A stretch of DNA of 40,597 bases from Alphaproteobacteria bacterium (GTDB lineage Bacteria; Pseudomonadota; Alphaproteobacteria; Caulobacterales; Caulobacteraceae). Made by a program: the position numbers and the translations under genes. Under the pieces are notes generated by a model. It ran no database searches and was not told the DNA's origin. It saw nothing but the letters and a program-made list of their open reading frames with translations. Where the stretch lies: NCBI GenBank assembly GCA_025359785.1, contig JANYET010000002.1:1-40597 (forward strand). Direction: 5' to 3'. Below, piece after piece: positions 24,081 to 32,236 of the stretch (within the stretch, counting starts at the first letter, position 1; each line of letters opens with the position of its first letter).

Positions 24081-25154
24081 TTGGCGTGCCAGCCCTTGTC
24101 AGATGTTCTCGATCCATCGCCCGCCCTGCACAGCGACGGACCTGCCGCGTCCTCGCCGCAGGGGCTGGCCGATCGGCTCCAGCTCGCGGCGATCGCGGTC
24201 AACCGGACGCGGATGCCCATGGTGGTCACGGACCCGCGCCAGGCCGACAATCCGATCGTCCTCGCCAACCAGGCCTTTCTGGATTTGACGGGCTACGCGG
24301 CCGACGAGGTCATCGGCCGCAATTGCCGGTTCCTGCAGGGCGCCAACACGGACCCAAATGTGATCGCCGAGATCAAGGCGGCGATCGATGAAGAGCGTGA
24401 ATTCACGCTCGAGGTCCTGAACTATCGCAAGGATGGGACGGCGTTCTGGAACCAGCTGCACGTCAGCCCGATCCACGACGACGATGGCCGGCTGCTCTAT
24501 CACTTCGCCTCGCAGGACGACGTGACGGAGTTCCGCAAGGTCCAGGTGCTGGAAGCGACCGAGCGCCGGCTGCTCAAGGAAGTCGATCATCGGGCGCGCA
24601 ACGTGCTGGCGGTCGTCAACGGCATTGTCCGCCTGAGCCGGGCCGACGACCCAAAGCTCTATGCCGAAGCGATCCAGCAACGGGTGCAGGCCCTGGCCGC
24701 CGCCCATTCGCTGCTGGCCGAAAAGGGCTGGCACGAGGTGGCCCTGCACGAAATCATCCGCCAGCAGCTGGACGCGCTCGGATCCGACCGGGTCCGCGCC
24801 GAGGGCCCGGACGTCATGGTGTCGGCGTTCGTGGTGCAACCGCTCGCGCTCGTCGTCCACGAACTGCTGTTCAACGCGACGATCCATGGCGCGCTTTCCG
24901 GGCCGCGCGGGACACTGACCGTTCGATGGGACGAGGCGCCTCAGCCCGGCGGGTTCGAACTGCGCTGGGAGGAAGCCGACGGGCCGGCGCCGCCCGACGC
25001 GCGTCGCAACGGCTTCGGCACCATTATGCTGCGCGGCATGATCGAAAAGCAGCTGCGTGGTCAGATCGACCAGGAGTGGACGGGCAACGGGCTGGTGATC
25101 ACGATCAAGGTTCCCGGAAGCCTTGATGGTCTTCCGGACCCCCTGGCGGCTTGA
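24081..25154 (+). CDS. LOV-domain HWE-family sensor histidine kinase
   Basis: The N-terminal LOV/PAS domain (about 40-150) has the flavin-binding signature GRNCRFLQG, with the photoreactive cysteine at residue 82, and the preceding NQAFLDLTGYAADEVI. A YRKDGTAFWNQLHVSPIHDD segment completes it. The kinase part is of the HWE class: H170 in KEVDHRARNVLAVVNGI, the N-box VHELLFNATIHGALS, and the W-E motif in ELRWEEADG. It should sense blue light and phosphorylate a response regulator; no regulator is next to it. The kinase in such families often acts on PhyR in general stress control. TTG 24081 is used because no ATG exists upstream of the LOV fold; TTG 24096 is an alternative. Confidence 0.93.
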   Translation: MACQPLSDVLDPSPALHSDGPAASSPQGLADRLQLAAIAVNRTRMPMVVTDPRQADNPIVLANQAFLDLTGYAADEVIGRNCRFLQGANTDPNVIAEIKAAIDEEREFTLEVLNYRKDGTAFWNQLHVSPIHDDDGRLLYHFASQDDVTEFRKVQVLEATERRLLKEVDHRARNVLAVVNGIVRLSRADDPKLYAEAIQQRVQALAAAHSLLAEKGWHEVALHEIIRQQLDALGSDRVRAEGPDVMVSAFVVQPLALVVHELLFNATIHGALSGPRGTLTVRWDEAPQPGGFELRWEEADGPAPPDARRNGFGTIMLRGMIEKQLRGQIDQEWTGNGLVITIKVPGSLDGLPDPLAA

Positions 25155-25483
25155 GCGCAAACCCTGCCGCTACGCCTGATGGGCGGTATTTTGTCGTCCG
25201 CGGGCGGCTGTGGCGCATGGCCGACCCCACGCTTACGACCGAGCATCGACAGGCTCTCGTCGATCAGTTGATGAGCGCGCGGCGCGCGGTGGCCGCCGCG
25301 CGGAAGCAGGCGGACGGCTCTGCAGAAGCCGCCGCCCATGCGGCTGTTGACGCTGTGAAGCGCGCCCTGGGCGAGCGAGGCCCGGTTTGGTGGACCGACG
25401 GGGCGCCCGACTTGAACCGGCATATGGCGCGAAACACAGCCTACGCCGACTGGTATGCGGCGCTGGCGGACGCGCCGGCTTAG
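25151..25483 (+). CDS. Conserved hypothetical protein with R-G-R-L-W-R motif
   Basis: The 110-residue protein overlaps the kinase gene by four bases (TTGA). It begins MSANPAATPDGRYFVVRGRL, then WRMADPTLTTEHRQALVDQL, followed by an Ala-rich helix. The end is ALGERGPVWWTDGAPDLNRH, then MARNTAYADWYAALA. This pattern is widespread in alphaproteobacteria, but its function is unknown. The tight coupling to the LOV kinase suggests co-translation. A shorter product from ATG 25217 is possible. Confidence 0.85.
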   Translation: MSANPAATPDGRYFVVRGRLWRMADPTLTTEHRQALVDQLMSARRAVAAARKQADGSAEAAAHAAVDAVKRALGERGPVWWTDGAPDLNRHMARNTAYADWYAALADAPA

Positions 25484-25493
25484 ACGCTCGCCG

Positions 25494-26327
25494 TCACAGC
25501 ATCGCCAGCCGGGTCTTGCGCGTCGGGGCCGGGAAATCGGCGTTGATGGCGGCCAAGTCTTCCGCCGTGAGGACCAGGTCGAGCGCGCGGCGATTGTCGT
25601 TCACATGCGCCTCGGTCGCCGCCTTCGGGATGGCGATGACTGTTGGGTCGCGAAGCGCCCAGGCCAGCGCAACCTGAAAGGTCGTCGCGTCGTGGCGCGC
25701 CGCGATGGCCGACAGGGCCGGGGAGGCGGGCAACCGGCCTTGGCCGATCGGACTATAGGCCATCGTCGGGATGTGACGTTTGCTTAGCTCAGGTAGCAGG
25801 TCGAACTCGGCGCCCCGCTCGGTCACATTGTAGAGGATCTGATTGGTGGCGCAGGCCTCGCCGCCGGCGCGGAACAGCTGTTCCATGTCGCCGTGATCGA
25901 AGTTGCTGACGCCCCAGCGGCGGATCTTTCCGGCCTGGATCAAGGCTTCCATGCCCTCGACCGTCTCGGCCAGCGGCACCGGCCCGCGCCAGTGCAGCAG
26001 GTAGAGATCGAGGTGGTCGGTATTCAGCCGCTGCAGGCTGGCCTCGCAGGCGCGTTCGATCCGCCCACGGCCAGCGTTCTGAGGATAGACCTTGCTGACC
26101 AGGAAGATCCGATCGCGCACACCCGCGAAGGCTTCGCCGAGTAGGGTCTCGGTGGAGCCGTCCCCATACATCTCAGCGGTGTCGATCAGGGTCATGCCAA
26201 GGTCGAGGCCCGCGCGCAGGGCGGCGATCTCCTGTTTGCGCTGGCGGGCGTCCTCGCCCATCCGCCAAGTGCCCTGCCCGAGGGCGGGGACGGCCGTCTG
26301 GTCAGGGAGGGTCACCGTGCGCATCAT
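25494..26327 (-). CDS. Aldo/keto reductase
   Basis: This 277-residue NADPH-dependent oxidoreductase has a TIM-barrel fold. The catalytic tetrad is visible: D in GMTLIDTAEMYGDG, Y five residues later, K in FLVSKVYPQNA and H in LDLYLLHWRG. Also present are IRRWGVSNFDHGDM and the cofactor-binding AIPKAATEAHVNDNRRAL. It belongs to the AKR subgroup typified by bacterial YeaE/2,5-diketo-gluconate reductase-like enzymes and reduces carbonyl compounds, perhaps detoxifying aldehydes. It is single-gene, convergent with the previous gene. ATG 26327 is used; the in-frame ATG 26324 is equivalent. Confidence 0.94.
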   Translation of the reverse strand: MMRTVTLPDQTAVPALGQGTWRMGEDARQRKQEIAALRAGLDLGMTLIDTAEMYGDGSTETLLGEAFAGVRDRIFLVSKVYPQNAGRGRIERACEASLQRLNTDHLDLYLLHWRGPVPLAETVEGMEALIQAGKIRRWGVSNFDHGDMEQLFRAGGEACATNQILYNVTERGAEFDLLPELSKRHIPTMAYSPIGQGRLPASPALSAIAARHDATTFQVALAWALRDPTVIAIPKAATEAHVNDNRRALDLVLTAEDLAAINADFPAPTRKTRLAML

Positions 26328-26437
26328 TGGGTGAGCCTTTACTTGCGCCTTCGGGCGAGCGCTACCCGCGCCCGCGTTTCTTATGGCAGTGAGATTTTGG
26401 CCGTCCGTCCGCTTGCGGGGCGTGATTTAACAGCGCG

Positions 26438-27109
26438 ATGCTGGCAACATCCTTGAAGATCCAGGTATCCGATATCGGCGAAGTGTCCGCGCTCTGGCAG
26501 TCGCCGGCGCAGCCTTCGGCGTGGCTGGTCCTGGCCCATGGGGCCGGGGCCGGCATGACCCATCGGTCGATGGTTGCCATCGCGGACGGCCTCGACGCGC
26601 TCGGGGTTGCGACCCTGCGATACCAATTCCCGTACATGGAGAAGGGCGGCAAACGGCCTGATAGCCCAGCGGTCGCGCAGGCAACCGTTCGCGCCGCCGT
26701 CGCCGTCGCGCAAGAGCTGGCCAAGGGCCTGCCGCTGTTCGCGGGCGGGCGGTCTTTCGGCGGCCGGATGACGTCGCAGGCTCAGTCTGTCGACCCATTG
26801 CCAGGCGTCAGGGGGCTGGTGTTCTTCGCCTTTCCGCTGCATCCGGCCGGGAAGCCCGCGGTGACCCGCGCGGAGCACCTTTCGAGCATCGTCATCCCCA
26901 TGCTGTTCCTGCAGGGGTCGAACGACGCGCTGGCAGAACTCGGTCTGCTGCAGGAGACGGTCGCCGGGCTGGGCGATCGCGCCACTCTGGATCTGATCGC
27001 GGACGCGGACCACGCTTTCCACGTGCCGGCGAGAACCGGGCGCAAGGATCCTGATGTCCTGGCGAGCGCGCTGGCGACGGCGGCCAAATGGATGGCGGCC
27101 TGCGCCTGA
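26438..27109 (+). CDS. Alpha/beta hydrolase (KANL3/Tex30-type)
   Basis: The 223-residue protein has the compact alpha/beta hydrolase fold of the Tex30/KANL3-like family. Signatures are WLVLAHGAGAGMTHRSM, VATLRYQFPYMEKGGKRPD, the nucleophile elbow LFAGGRSFGGRMTS (Ser within GRSFGG), GLVFFAFPLHPAGKP, PMLFLQGSNDALAE and DADHAFHVPART, which supplies the catalytic His. The substrate is unknown. It faces away from the aldo-keto reductase and is convergent with the gene at 27129. Confidence 0.92.
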   Translation: MLATSLKIQVSDIGEVSALWQSPAQPSAWLVLAHGAGAGMTHRSMVAIADGLDALGVATLRYQFPYMEKGGKRPDSPAVAQATVRAAVAVAQELAKGLPLFAGGRSFGGRMTSQAQSVDPLPGVRGLVFFAFPLHPAGKPAVTRAEHLSSIVIPMLFLQGSNDALAELGLLQETVAGLGDRATLDLIADADHAFHVPARTGRKDPDVLASALATAAKWMAACA

Positions 27110-27128
27110 CCGCAGACCGGTCGGCGGC

Positions 27129-27443
27129 TCAGCGGCCTTCGGCGCGTCGCAGGGTATCGAGCGCGACTGGGCCGGACTGGCTGGTGAACACCAGCGACGA
27201 CGACGACCCGGACTGCTGCGACACGCCGGAAATCTGGTGGTCGCCGCTGTCGTAGACGGTCTTGGCGCCGTCGCGCTCGACCAGCAGCCGCCGCTTCTGC
27301 GGAAAGAACGCATAGCGCATGCCGTTCTGGCCGCCGCTGGAGGCGGCTTCGCCCAGCTCTTCGGGCCACCACGGCGGGTCGAACTTCAGCGGCTCCATCG
27401 GCTTCATGGGCGCCATCGGCGTCATGGGTTTCATCGGCTCCAT
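27129..27443 (-). CDS. Hypothetical protein with Met-Pro-Lys repeats
   Basis: This 104-residue protein starts with a striking repeat, MEPMKPMTPMAPMKPMEPLK. The body begins FDPPWWPEELGEAASSGGQN and includes MRYAFFPQKRRLLVERDGAK, VYDSGDHQISGVSQQSG and a Ser-rich SSSSLVFTSQSG. No signal peptide or membrane helix is evident. Similar Met-Pro proteins occur in Caulobacterales, without known function; the Met repeat could bind copper or another soft metal (inference). The ATG at 27443 has GGAGAG six bases upstream, so longer frames are unlikely. A stress-type promoter candidate lies 50 bases before it. Confidence 0.8.
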   Translation of the reverse strand: MEPMKPMTPMAPMKPMEPLKFDPPWWPEELGEAASSGGQNGMRYAFFPQKRRLLVERDGAKTVYDSGDHQISGVSQQSGSSSSLVFTSQSGPVALDTLRRAEGR

Positions 27444-27492
27444 GCCGGTCTCTCCATAGTGTCTCGACCGCATGGCGGGCTCGCCGGGCTTT

Positions 27493-27517
27493 AACACCCA
27501 AGGCCACCGTCGGTTCG
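27493..27517 (-). promoter_or_regulatory. EcfG/SigT-like promoter candidate for the Met-Pro gene
   Basis: The minus strand has CGAAC (27517-27513), exactly 16 bases, then TGTT (27496-27493), 50 bases before the ATG at 27443. It is laid out like the ku element and follows the GGAAC-N16-CGTT pattern with two mismatches in nine positions. Confidence 0.42.
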
Positions 27518-27548
27518 GCGCGGCGAGGCAGGTTTCCGCGAGGGCGGT

Positions 27549-27812
27549 TTAGCGCAGTTGGCTGTCCTTGCTGCCGCGGCGGTTGATGCCCACGAGGACG
27601 ATGCGGCTGTCCCGTCCGGACTGGCAGCTGACGCAGGTACGAGCGCCGGGCAGCGCCTTGCGGCGCGCTTCCGGGATATCGTCGCCGCATTCGACACAGT
27701 GTTCGGCGCCCTCGCCGACCGGCAGGCGGGCGCGGGCGGTGAGGACTCCATCGGTGATGGTGTCCTCGATCTGGTCCAGAACGGCGCCTTCGTGCGCCCA
27801 GCCGGTGGCCAT
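27549..27812 (-). CDS. DksA/TraR C4-type zinc finger protein
   Basis: The 87-residue protein has the TraR/DksA four-cysteine zinc finger CVECGDDIPEARRKALPGAR followed by TCVSCQSG. An N-terminal helix (AVLDQIEDTITDGVLTARAR) precedes it. TraR-like short DksA relatives bind the RNA polymerase secondary channel and shift promoter choice during stress or after conjugal transfer. This one lacks the long coiled coil of true DksA. Given the relic conjugation genes it could have come with an element, but similar short proteins are also chromosomal in alphaproteobacteria. Its start is ATG 27812, after GGAGAGGAC. Confidence 0.9.
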   Translation of the reverse strand: MATGWAHEGAVLDQIEDTITDGVLTARARLPVGEGAEHCVECGDDIPEARRKALPGARTCVSCQSGRDSRIVLVGINRRGSKDSQLR

Positions 27813-27933
27813 GTCCTCTCCGTGGTAAGAGTTGCAGCGGATTTAGATAGGTGGCGGGGCCGCGATCCAAGCTGAGCTTATGGCGCTCCACACCACGCCC
27901 CCTGGCGGCTGGACCAGCTCCGGGGACAAACCG

Positions 27934-28509
27934 TCAAACGCGCTTGTAGGAGCCGACCAGGACGCCCTTGGCCAGGACATGTCCGGTCATCGCCGCGACC
28001 ACGACGGAGCGGCCGGGCGGATGGTCGAAGTCCAGCCTTCGGTCGAGGGCGAAGATCTGGAAGGCGTAGAGGTGTGGACCATGGCCAGTGGGCGGATCGG
28101 GCGGCAGGTAGGCTGTTTGTAGGAACGAGTTACGGCCGAGGTTTTCATCGAGCCCCTCATGGTGCGGGCTTTTGAACAGGCCCTCATCGACCGAGGTGAG
28201 GTCCGGCGGCAGGTCCCAGGCCAGCAGGTGAACCAGGGGCTCGGCGCTGGGCGCGTCGGGATCCTCGATGATCAGCACGAGGCTGGCGGCCTGGGCGGGA
28301 GCGTCCCGCCACAGAAGGGGCGGTCAGATTTGCTCGCCATCGGCGGTGAACCGATCCGGGATGTCGCCGCCATCGGCGAAGGCCGGGCTTTCTAGGCTGA
28401 TGGTGTCGGGGATCTGCGCGAAGGCGTCGTCCTCGGCGATGATCTTCTCGTAGCCGGCGCGGACGCCGCGCAGGGCGTGGCCAACGCCGCGGGGTAGCTT
28501 CTCAAGCAT
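27934..28509 (-). pseudogene. YbhB/YbcL (PEBP-like) protein with one in-frame stop
   Basis: The frame from ATG 28509 reads MLEKLPRGVGHALRGVRAGY and continues to TADGEQI, then TGA at 28326-28324. It continues without a shift as PPLLWRDAPAQAASLVLIIE, DPDAPSAEPLVHLLAWDLP, and ends at VLAKGVLVGSYKRV. Intact relatives read SPPL here, so TGA replaces a serine codon (one base from TCA). Every other part, including length (191 codons), looks normal. A good ribosome site and a stress-like promoter (28531-28555) are retained. It is either a very recent pseudogene or a sequencing error. Confidence 0.85.
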
Positions 28510-28530
28510 GTGGGTCTCCTCGAGGGAGGC

Positions 28531-28555
28531 AACGCCGGGGAGGGTGGGCCGTTTC
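28531..28555 (-). promoter_or_regulatory. EcfG/SigT-like promoter candidate for the YbhB gene
   Basis: On the minus strand GAAAC (28555-28551) is followed after exactly 16 bases by CGTT (28534-28531), only 22 bases upstream of the ATG. It differs from GGAAC-N16-CGTT by one base. The short leader still leaves room for the GAGGAGA ribosome site. Confidence 0.4.
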
Positions 28556-28761
28556 ACGGCTTGAGGGGTGGGGAAGGCTTTCCCCTGCTGGCGAGTCGTG
28601 GTCTCGCCCGACCCCTTCGAGCGGGGCACCCCGCAACGCCCCGTCAACGAATAGAGGCCATCGCCATGACATCACTTTCGCCTCGCCCGGCGTTCAGGCG
28701 ATTGCGAACAAAACGAGAAACTGCGACGGTGACCGGTCTACTTGACCTTGAGTCATTCGCT

Positions 28762-30764
28762 GATGGTCGCCGCCTATCTTGATGCTAAATCCGGAGCAGC
28801 GGCAGGCGGTCGAGCATGGCGTCGAGGCTGGGCGGGCCGAGCCGGCCGCGCCGCTGCTGATCATCGCCGGCTCCAGGCTGCTGCGCGACATCGCCGAACA
28901 GATCAGCCTGGACCCGGCCTTCACGATCCATGACCGCGAGGACGCGGCCGACCTGATGAACCTGGTACGTCACGAGCTGGGCTACTCCAAGCTCGACAGC
29001 CGGTTTCCGGCGAAGGCAACCTGCCTCGCGATCTACTCGCGGTGCGTCAACGCCCAGGCGCCGCTAGAAGAGATCCTTCGTACCGCCTTTCCGTGGTGCG
29101 CCGCATGGTCGGTCGAGTTGCGCGCGCTGTTCGCGGGCTATGTCGACGCCAAGCAGAAGCAGAACGTGCTCGATTACGACGACCTGCTGCTCTACTGGGC
29201 CCAGGCCGTCACCGACCCCTAGCTGGCGGCGGAGATCGGCGCGCGGTTCGACCGTGTGCTGGTCGACGAATACCAGGACACCAACCGGCTGCAGGCCTCG
29301 ATCCTCCTGGCGCTCAAGCCGGACGGCGTTGGACTGACCGTGGTCGGCGACGACGCGCAGTCGATCTATGCCTTCCGGGCGGCGACGGTGCGCAACATCC
29401 TGGATTTCCCAGGCCACTTCGCGCCAGCGGCCACGGTGATGACCCTGGAGCGCAACTACCGCTCCACCCAGCCGATCCTGACCGCCGCCAATGCGGTGAT
29501 CGGGCTGGCGGCCGAGCGCTTCACCAAGAACCTGTGGACCGAGCGGCAGTCGGAGGGAGCGCCGCGGCTGGTGACCGTGCGCAGTGAGACCGACCAGGCG
29601 CGCTACATCGTCGAGCAGGTGCTGGAGCGCCGCGAAACAGGTACGGCGCTCAAGCAGCAGGCGGTGCTGTTCCGGACCTCCAGCCATTCGGGCGCGCTGG
29701 AAGTGGAGCTGACCCGGCGCAACATCCCCTATGTGAAGTTCGGGGGCCTGAAGTTCCTCGACGCCGCCCACGTCAAGGACGTGATGTCGGTGCTGCGCTT
29801 CATCGAGAATCCCCGCGACCGGGTAGTAGGTTTTCGGGTGGTGCAGTTGATGCCGGGCGTTGGGCCGGTGTCGGCGCAGCGCGTGCTCGACCACATCACC
29901 GCCGCTCCCGATCCCCTCGCGGCTCTGGCCTCGGCGCCGGCGCCGGTGCGCATCGGACAAGACTGGGCGGGCTTCCTCGAGCTGGTGACCGACCTCGCCG
30001 GTGGCGACCTCGGCTGGCCGGCCGAGCTGGAGCGGGCCCGGCAGTGGTACGAGCCGCATCTGGACCGCATCCACGAAGATGGCGAGATCCGCCTGGGCGA
30101 CCTGCTGCAGCTGGAGCAGATCGCGGCGGGCTATGCGTCGCGCGAGCGGTTCCTGACGGAGCTGACGCTCGATCCGCCGGACGCCACCTCGGACCAGGCC
30201 GGCGTTCCCCTGCTCGACGAGGACTATCTGATCCTCTCGACCATCCATTCGGCGAAGGGCCAGGAATGGACCTCGGTGTTCGTGCTCAACGCCGTCGATG
30301 GCTGTCTGCCCTCCGACCTTGGGACGGGGCAGACGGCCGAGATCGAGGAGGAGCGGCGGCTGCTCTATGTCGCCATGACCCGGGCCAAGGACGACCTGCA
30401 CATCATGCTGCCGCAGCGGTTCTTCACCCACGGCCAGCAAGCGTTCGGCGACCGGCATGTCTACGCCTCGCGGACCCGGTTCATCCCGAAGGGCCTGCTG
30501 GGCTTGTTCGAGAAGACCACCTGGCCGATGGCGGCGCCGGCCGCCGTGGCCGCTGGCCCGGCGCAGCCGCCCCGCGTTGACGTCGCCCAAAGGCTTCGTG
30601 GCATGTGGCAGGTGGGATACCTGCCGCACGCGACCGACCTCTCGCTGCACAGCCAGGCCAAGCTCAGCGCTATCGCCCGGCAACTCAACGAGCGGCCAGG
30701 AAAGACCTTGCTCTACAAGACCCCTGCAGAGACCTTCGCGGAGTGTGTTGCCGCGATCGGTTGA
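28762..30764 (+). pseudogene. UvrD/Rep-family ATP-dependent helicase pseudogene with three lesions
   Basis: This is a superfamily 1 DNA helicase, otherwise well preserved: VLVDEYQDTNRLQ (Walker B), GDDAQSIYAFRAATV, LERNYRSTQPIL, VKFGGLKFLDAAHVKD, LSTIHSAKGQEWTSVFVLN and YVAMTRAKDDLHIM. Three defects are visible. MVAAYLDA (from ATG 28762) and the following LNPEQRQAVEHG are in different frames, implying a missing base near 28783. Next, LLIIAG is joined straight to SRLLRDIAEQISLDPAF, so the Walker A loop and about 80 residues usual in relatives are missing, in frame. Finally TAG at 29220-29222 (VTDP*LAAEIG) replaces a probable GAG. Without Walker A the protein could not hydrolyse ATP even if the stop were suppressed. 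Tools may report a false 502-residue gene from 29256. Confidence 0.88.
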
Positions 30765-30810
30765 ACCCACCACCCATTGCGGACATTCGCCGCCTCTGCG
30801 TACATCTGAA

Positions 30811-31296
30811 ATGGTCCTGCTTCTTGTCGCGCTCCTCGCCGCGAGCCAACCGGCGCAACTAATCCAGCCCGAAGTGCTTGGCCATGCGAGATGGATTTTC
30901 TCAACGATTGGCCATTCGGAATGGTGTCCGCCAGGGAACTTAAGGCTCGATCTGCAGACCGGGAGCTATGCGCTGACGGTTCGCGCCCCGCGCCCCACCT
31001 GCAACAAGGTCGATCTCGAAAGGTCGGTTAGAACCGGGACTTTTTCGGGCGAGAGCCTAGCCCGATTGCGCGCAGCGTCTCAGAGGGTCGTGATTGAGGG
31101 TATGCGGAACACGGACTGTCGCAATGGCCGCGAACCGCCAGGCATTGTTATCAACAATGGTGGCGTTCCTCTCATTGTCTTGGCGACGGGAAGCGGCGTC
31201 GCCTGGACCCCCGACGACCTCGGGTGTTGGAGCAAAGGGGCCACCGCCTTGCAGGCGGCGCTCGACGATGCATTTGTCACCCGCGACTGGCGCTAA
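30811..31296 (+). CDS. Hypothetical secreted protein
   Basis: This 161-residue protein has a short signal-like start (MVLLLVALLAASQPAQ). The body includes LGHARWIFSTIGHSEWCPPG, LRLDLQTGSYALTVRAPRPT, an IVINNGG strand and a final DLGCWSKGATALQAALDDAF. Four cysteines in the mature part (CPP, CNK, DCR, GCW) could form two disulfides, which fits export. No known family was recognised. It starts 47 bases after the helicase pseudogene. Base composition is slightly lower in G+C than the neighbours. Confidence 0.68.
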   Translation: MVLLLVALLAASQPAQLIQPEVLGHARWIFSTIGHSEWCPPGNLRLDLQTGSYALTVRAPRPTCNKVDLERSVRTGTFSGESLARLRAASQRVVIEGMRNTDCRNGREPPGIVINNGGVPLIVLATGSGVAWTPDDLGCWSKGATALQAALDDAFVTRDWR

Positions 31297-31390
31297 CGTC
31301 CGCTCGCCATCCATCTGCGTCCTTGGGAACGTCCGCTCTCCGGCAGCAAGCCCGCCTTCTCGGGACATCACCTGGCGCGGCTGGCTTAGC

Positions 31391-31957
31391 TCACGCGCCT
31401 CGGCCGCCCGGCAGGTGCCGATAGAGCGTCGATGGCGCCACCTTCAATCGCCTAGCCACCTCGTTCACGGTGATGTCCGGGTCGGTCAGCATGGCCTTGG
31501 CCGCAGCGACATCCTTGGCCGATAGGGAAGGGGGGCGGCCGCCGGTCCGGCCACGAGCGCGGGCTGCATCTAGGCCGGCCCTGGTGCGCTCGCGGATGAT
31601 CGAGCGCTCGAATTCCGCCATGGCGCCGAAGACATGGAATACGAGCCGGCCGCCGGCCGACGTCGTGTCGATCGCCTCGGTGAGCGATCTCAATCCGATT
31701 CCGCGCCTTTCTAGTTGGTCGGCCGTGTCGATGAGCTGGCTGAGCGAACGGGCGAGACGGTCCAGCTTCCAGACCACGAGCACGTCGCCGGCGTTTTCCC
31801 GCACATAGTCCAAAGCCGCCTTGAGCTCTGGTCGATCACGTTGTGCGCCCGAGGCTTTTTCCGCGAAGATCCGTTCGCAGCCGGCCGCCTTCAACGCGTC
31901 GAGCTGTAGGGCAGGGGTCTGGTCCTGAGTGGAGACCCTGGCATAGCCGATCAGCAT
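31391..31957 (-). CDS. Serine recombinase (resolvase/invertase family)
   Basis: This 188-residue small serine recombinase has the catalytic serine S9 in MLIGYARVSTQDQT and the arginine-rich active site VWKLDRLARSLSQLIDTADQ. The conserved LVFHVFGAMAEFERSIIRER follows, then a Hin-type C-terminal HTH (DPDITVNEVARRLKVAPSTL, YRHL). Such enzymes resolve Tn3-type cointegrates or invert DNA at short crossover sites. No transposase or obvious res/inversion site lies next to it. It is an isolated mobile-element gene in intact form. Its start overlaps the end of the WGR gene by seven bases (ATGCTGA). Confidence 0.95.
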   Translation of the reverse strand: MLIGYARVSTQDQTPALQLDALKAAGCERIFAEKASGAQRDRPELKAALDYVRENAGDVLVVWKLDRLARSLSQLIDTADQLERRGIGLRSLTEAIDTTSAGGRLVFHVFGAMAEFERSIIRERTRAGLDAARARGRTGGRPPSLSAKDVAAAKAMLTDPDITVNEVARRLKVAPSTLYRHLPGGRGA

Positions 31958-32187
31958 TCGGCCTCGCGATAACCGCGGCGGCGTTTTCCAGCCTCATGCT
32001 GATCGGCACAGGCGAGGGCAGGGGCTGGCTCCGAAAACCACGTTTCCATTGACCGACCGCCGGTTCCGATCCGTCCCCAACGCCGCACGACCGCCCAATC
32101 CCCGAAGAGCCTCCGTTCGATCACTATGGCGTAGAAGCGCGCCATGTTCTTGTCCGGGTCGATCCGGCACAGGGCCACGTCTCGCAT
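31951..32187 (-). CDS. WGR-domain protein
   Basis: The 78-residue protein is essentially a single WGR domain: RIDPDKNMARFYAIVIERRL, then FGDWAVVRRWGRIGTGGRSM, containing the name-giving WGR. The C-terminal helix (ACADQHEAGKRRRGY) completes the fold. WGR domains bind DNA or DNA ends (in PARP1, MolR-type proteins). Stand-alone copies of this length are common in alphaproteobacteria and often sit on plasmids or islands. It is directly upstream of, and overlaps, the serine recombinase. The two are probably translated together. Confidence 0.85.
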   Translation of the reverse strand: MRDVALCRIDPDKNMARFYAIVIERRLFGDWAVVRRWGRIGTGGRSMETWFSEPAPALACADQHEAGKRRRGYREAEC

Positions 32188-32236
32188 TGCGATCTCCGAA
32201 AACTCAATGCGAATGTCACCTTTTCGGACAACTGTT

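Noticed and set aside
8656..30764. Several relics carry in-frame stops (TAG in traA, IS5 end, helicase and a micro-ORF; TGA in ybhB; TAA in MFS), suggesting stop-codon recoding.
   Set aside because: TAG, TGA and TAA all end clearly intact genes in the same window (for example trbB ends in TAG), and other lesions accompany most of the interrupted genes.
29064..30773. 569-codon minus-strand open frame.
   Set aside because: Antisense to the clear helicase sequence; His/Arg/Leu-rich translation typical of GC-rich shadows.
31391..31957. Complete Tn3-type transposon around the serine recombinase.
   Set aside because: No transposase and no 38-base terminal repeats are visible on either side.
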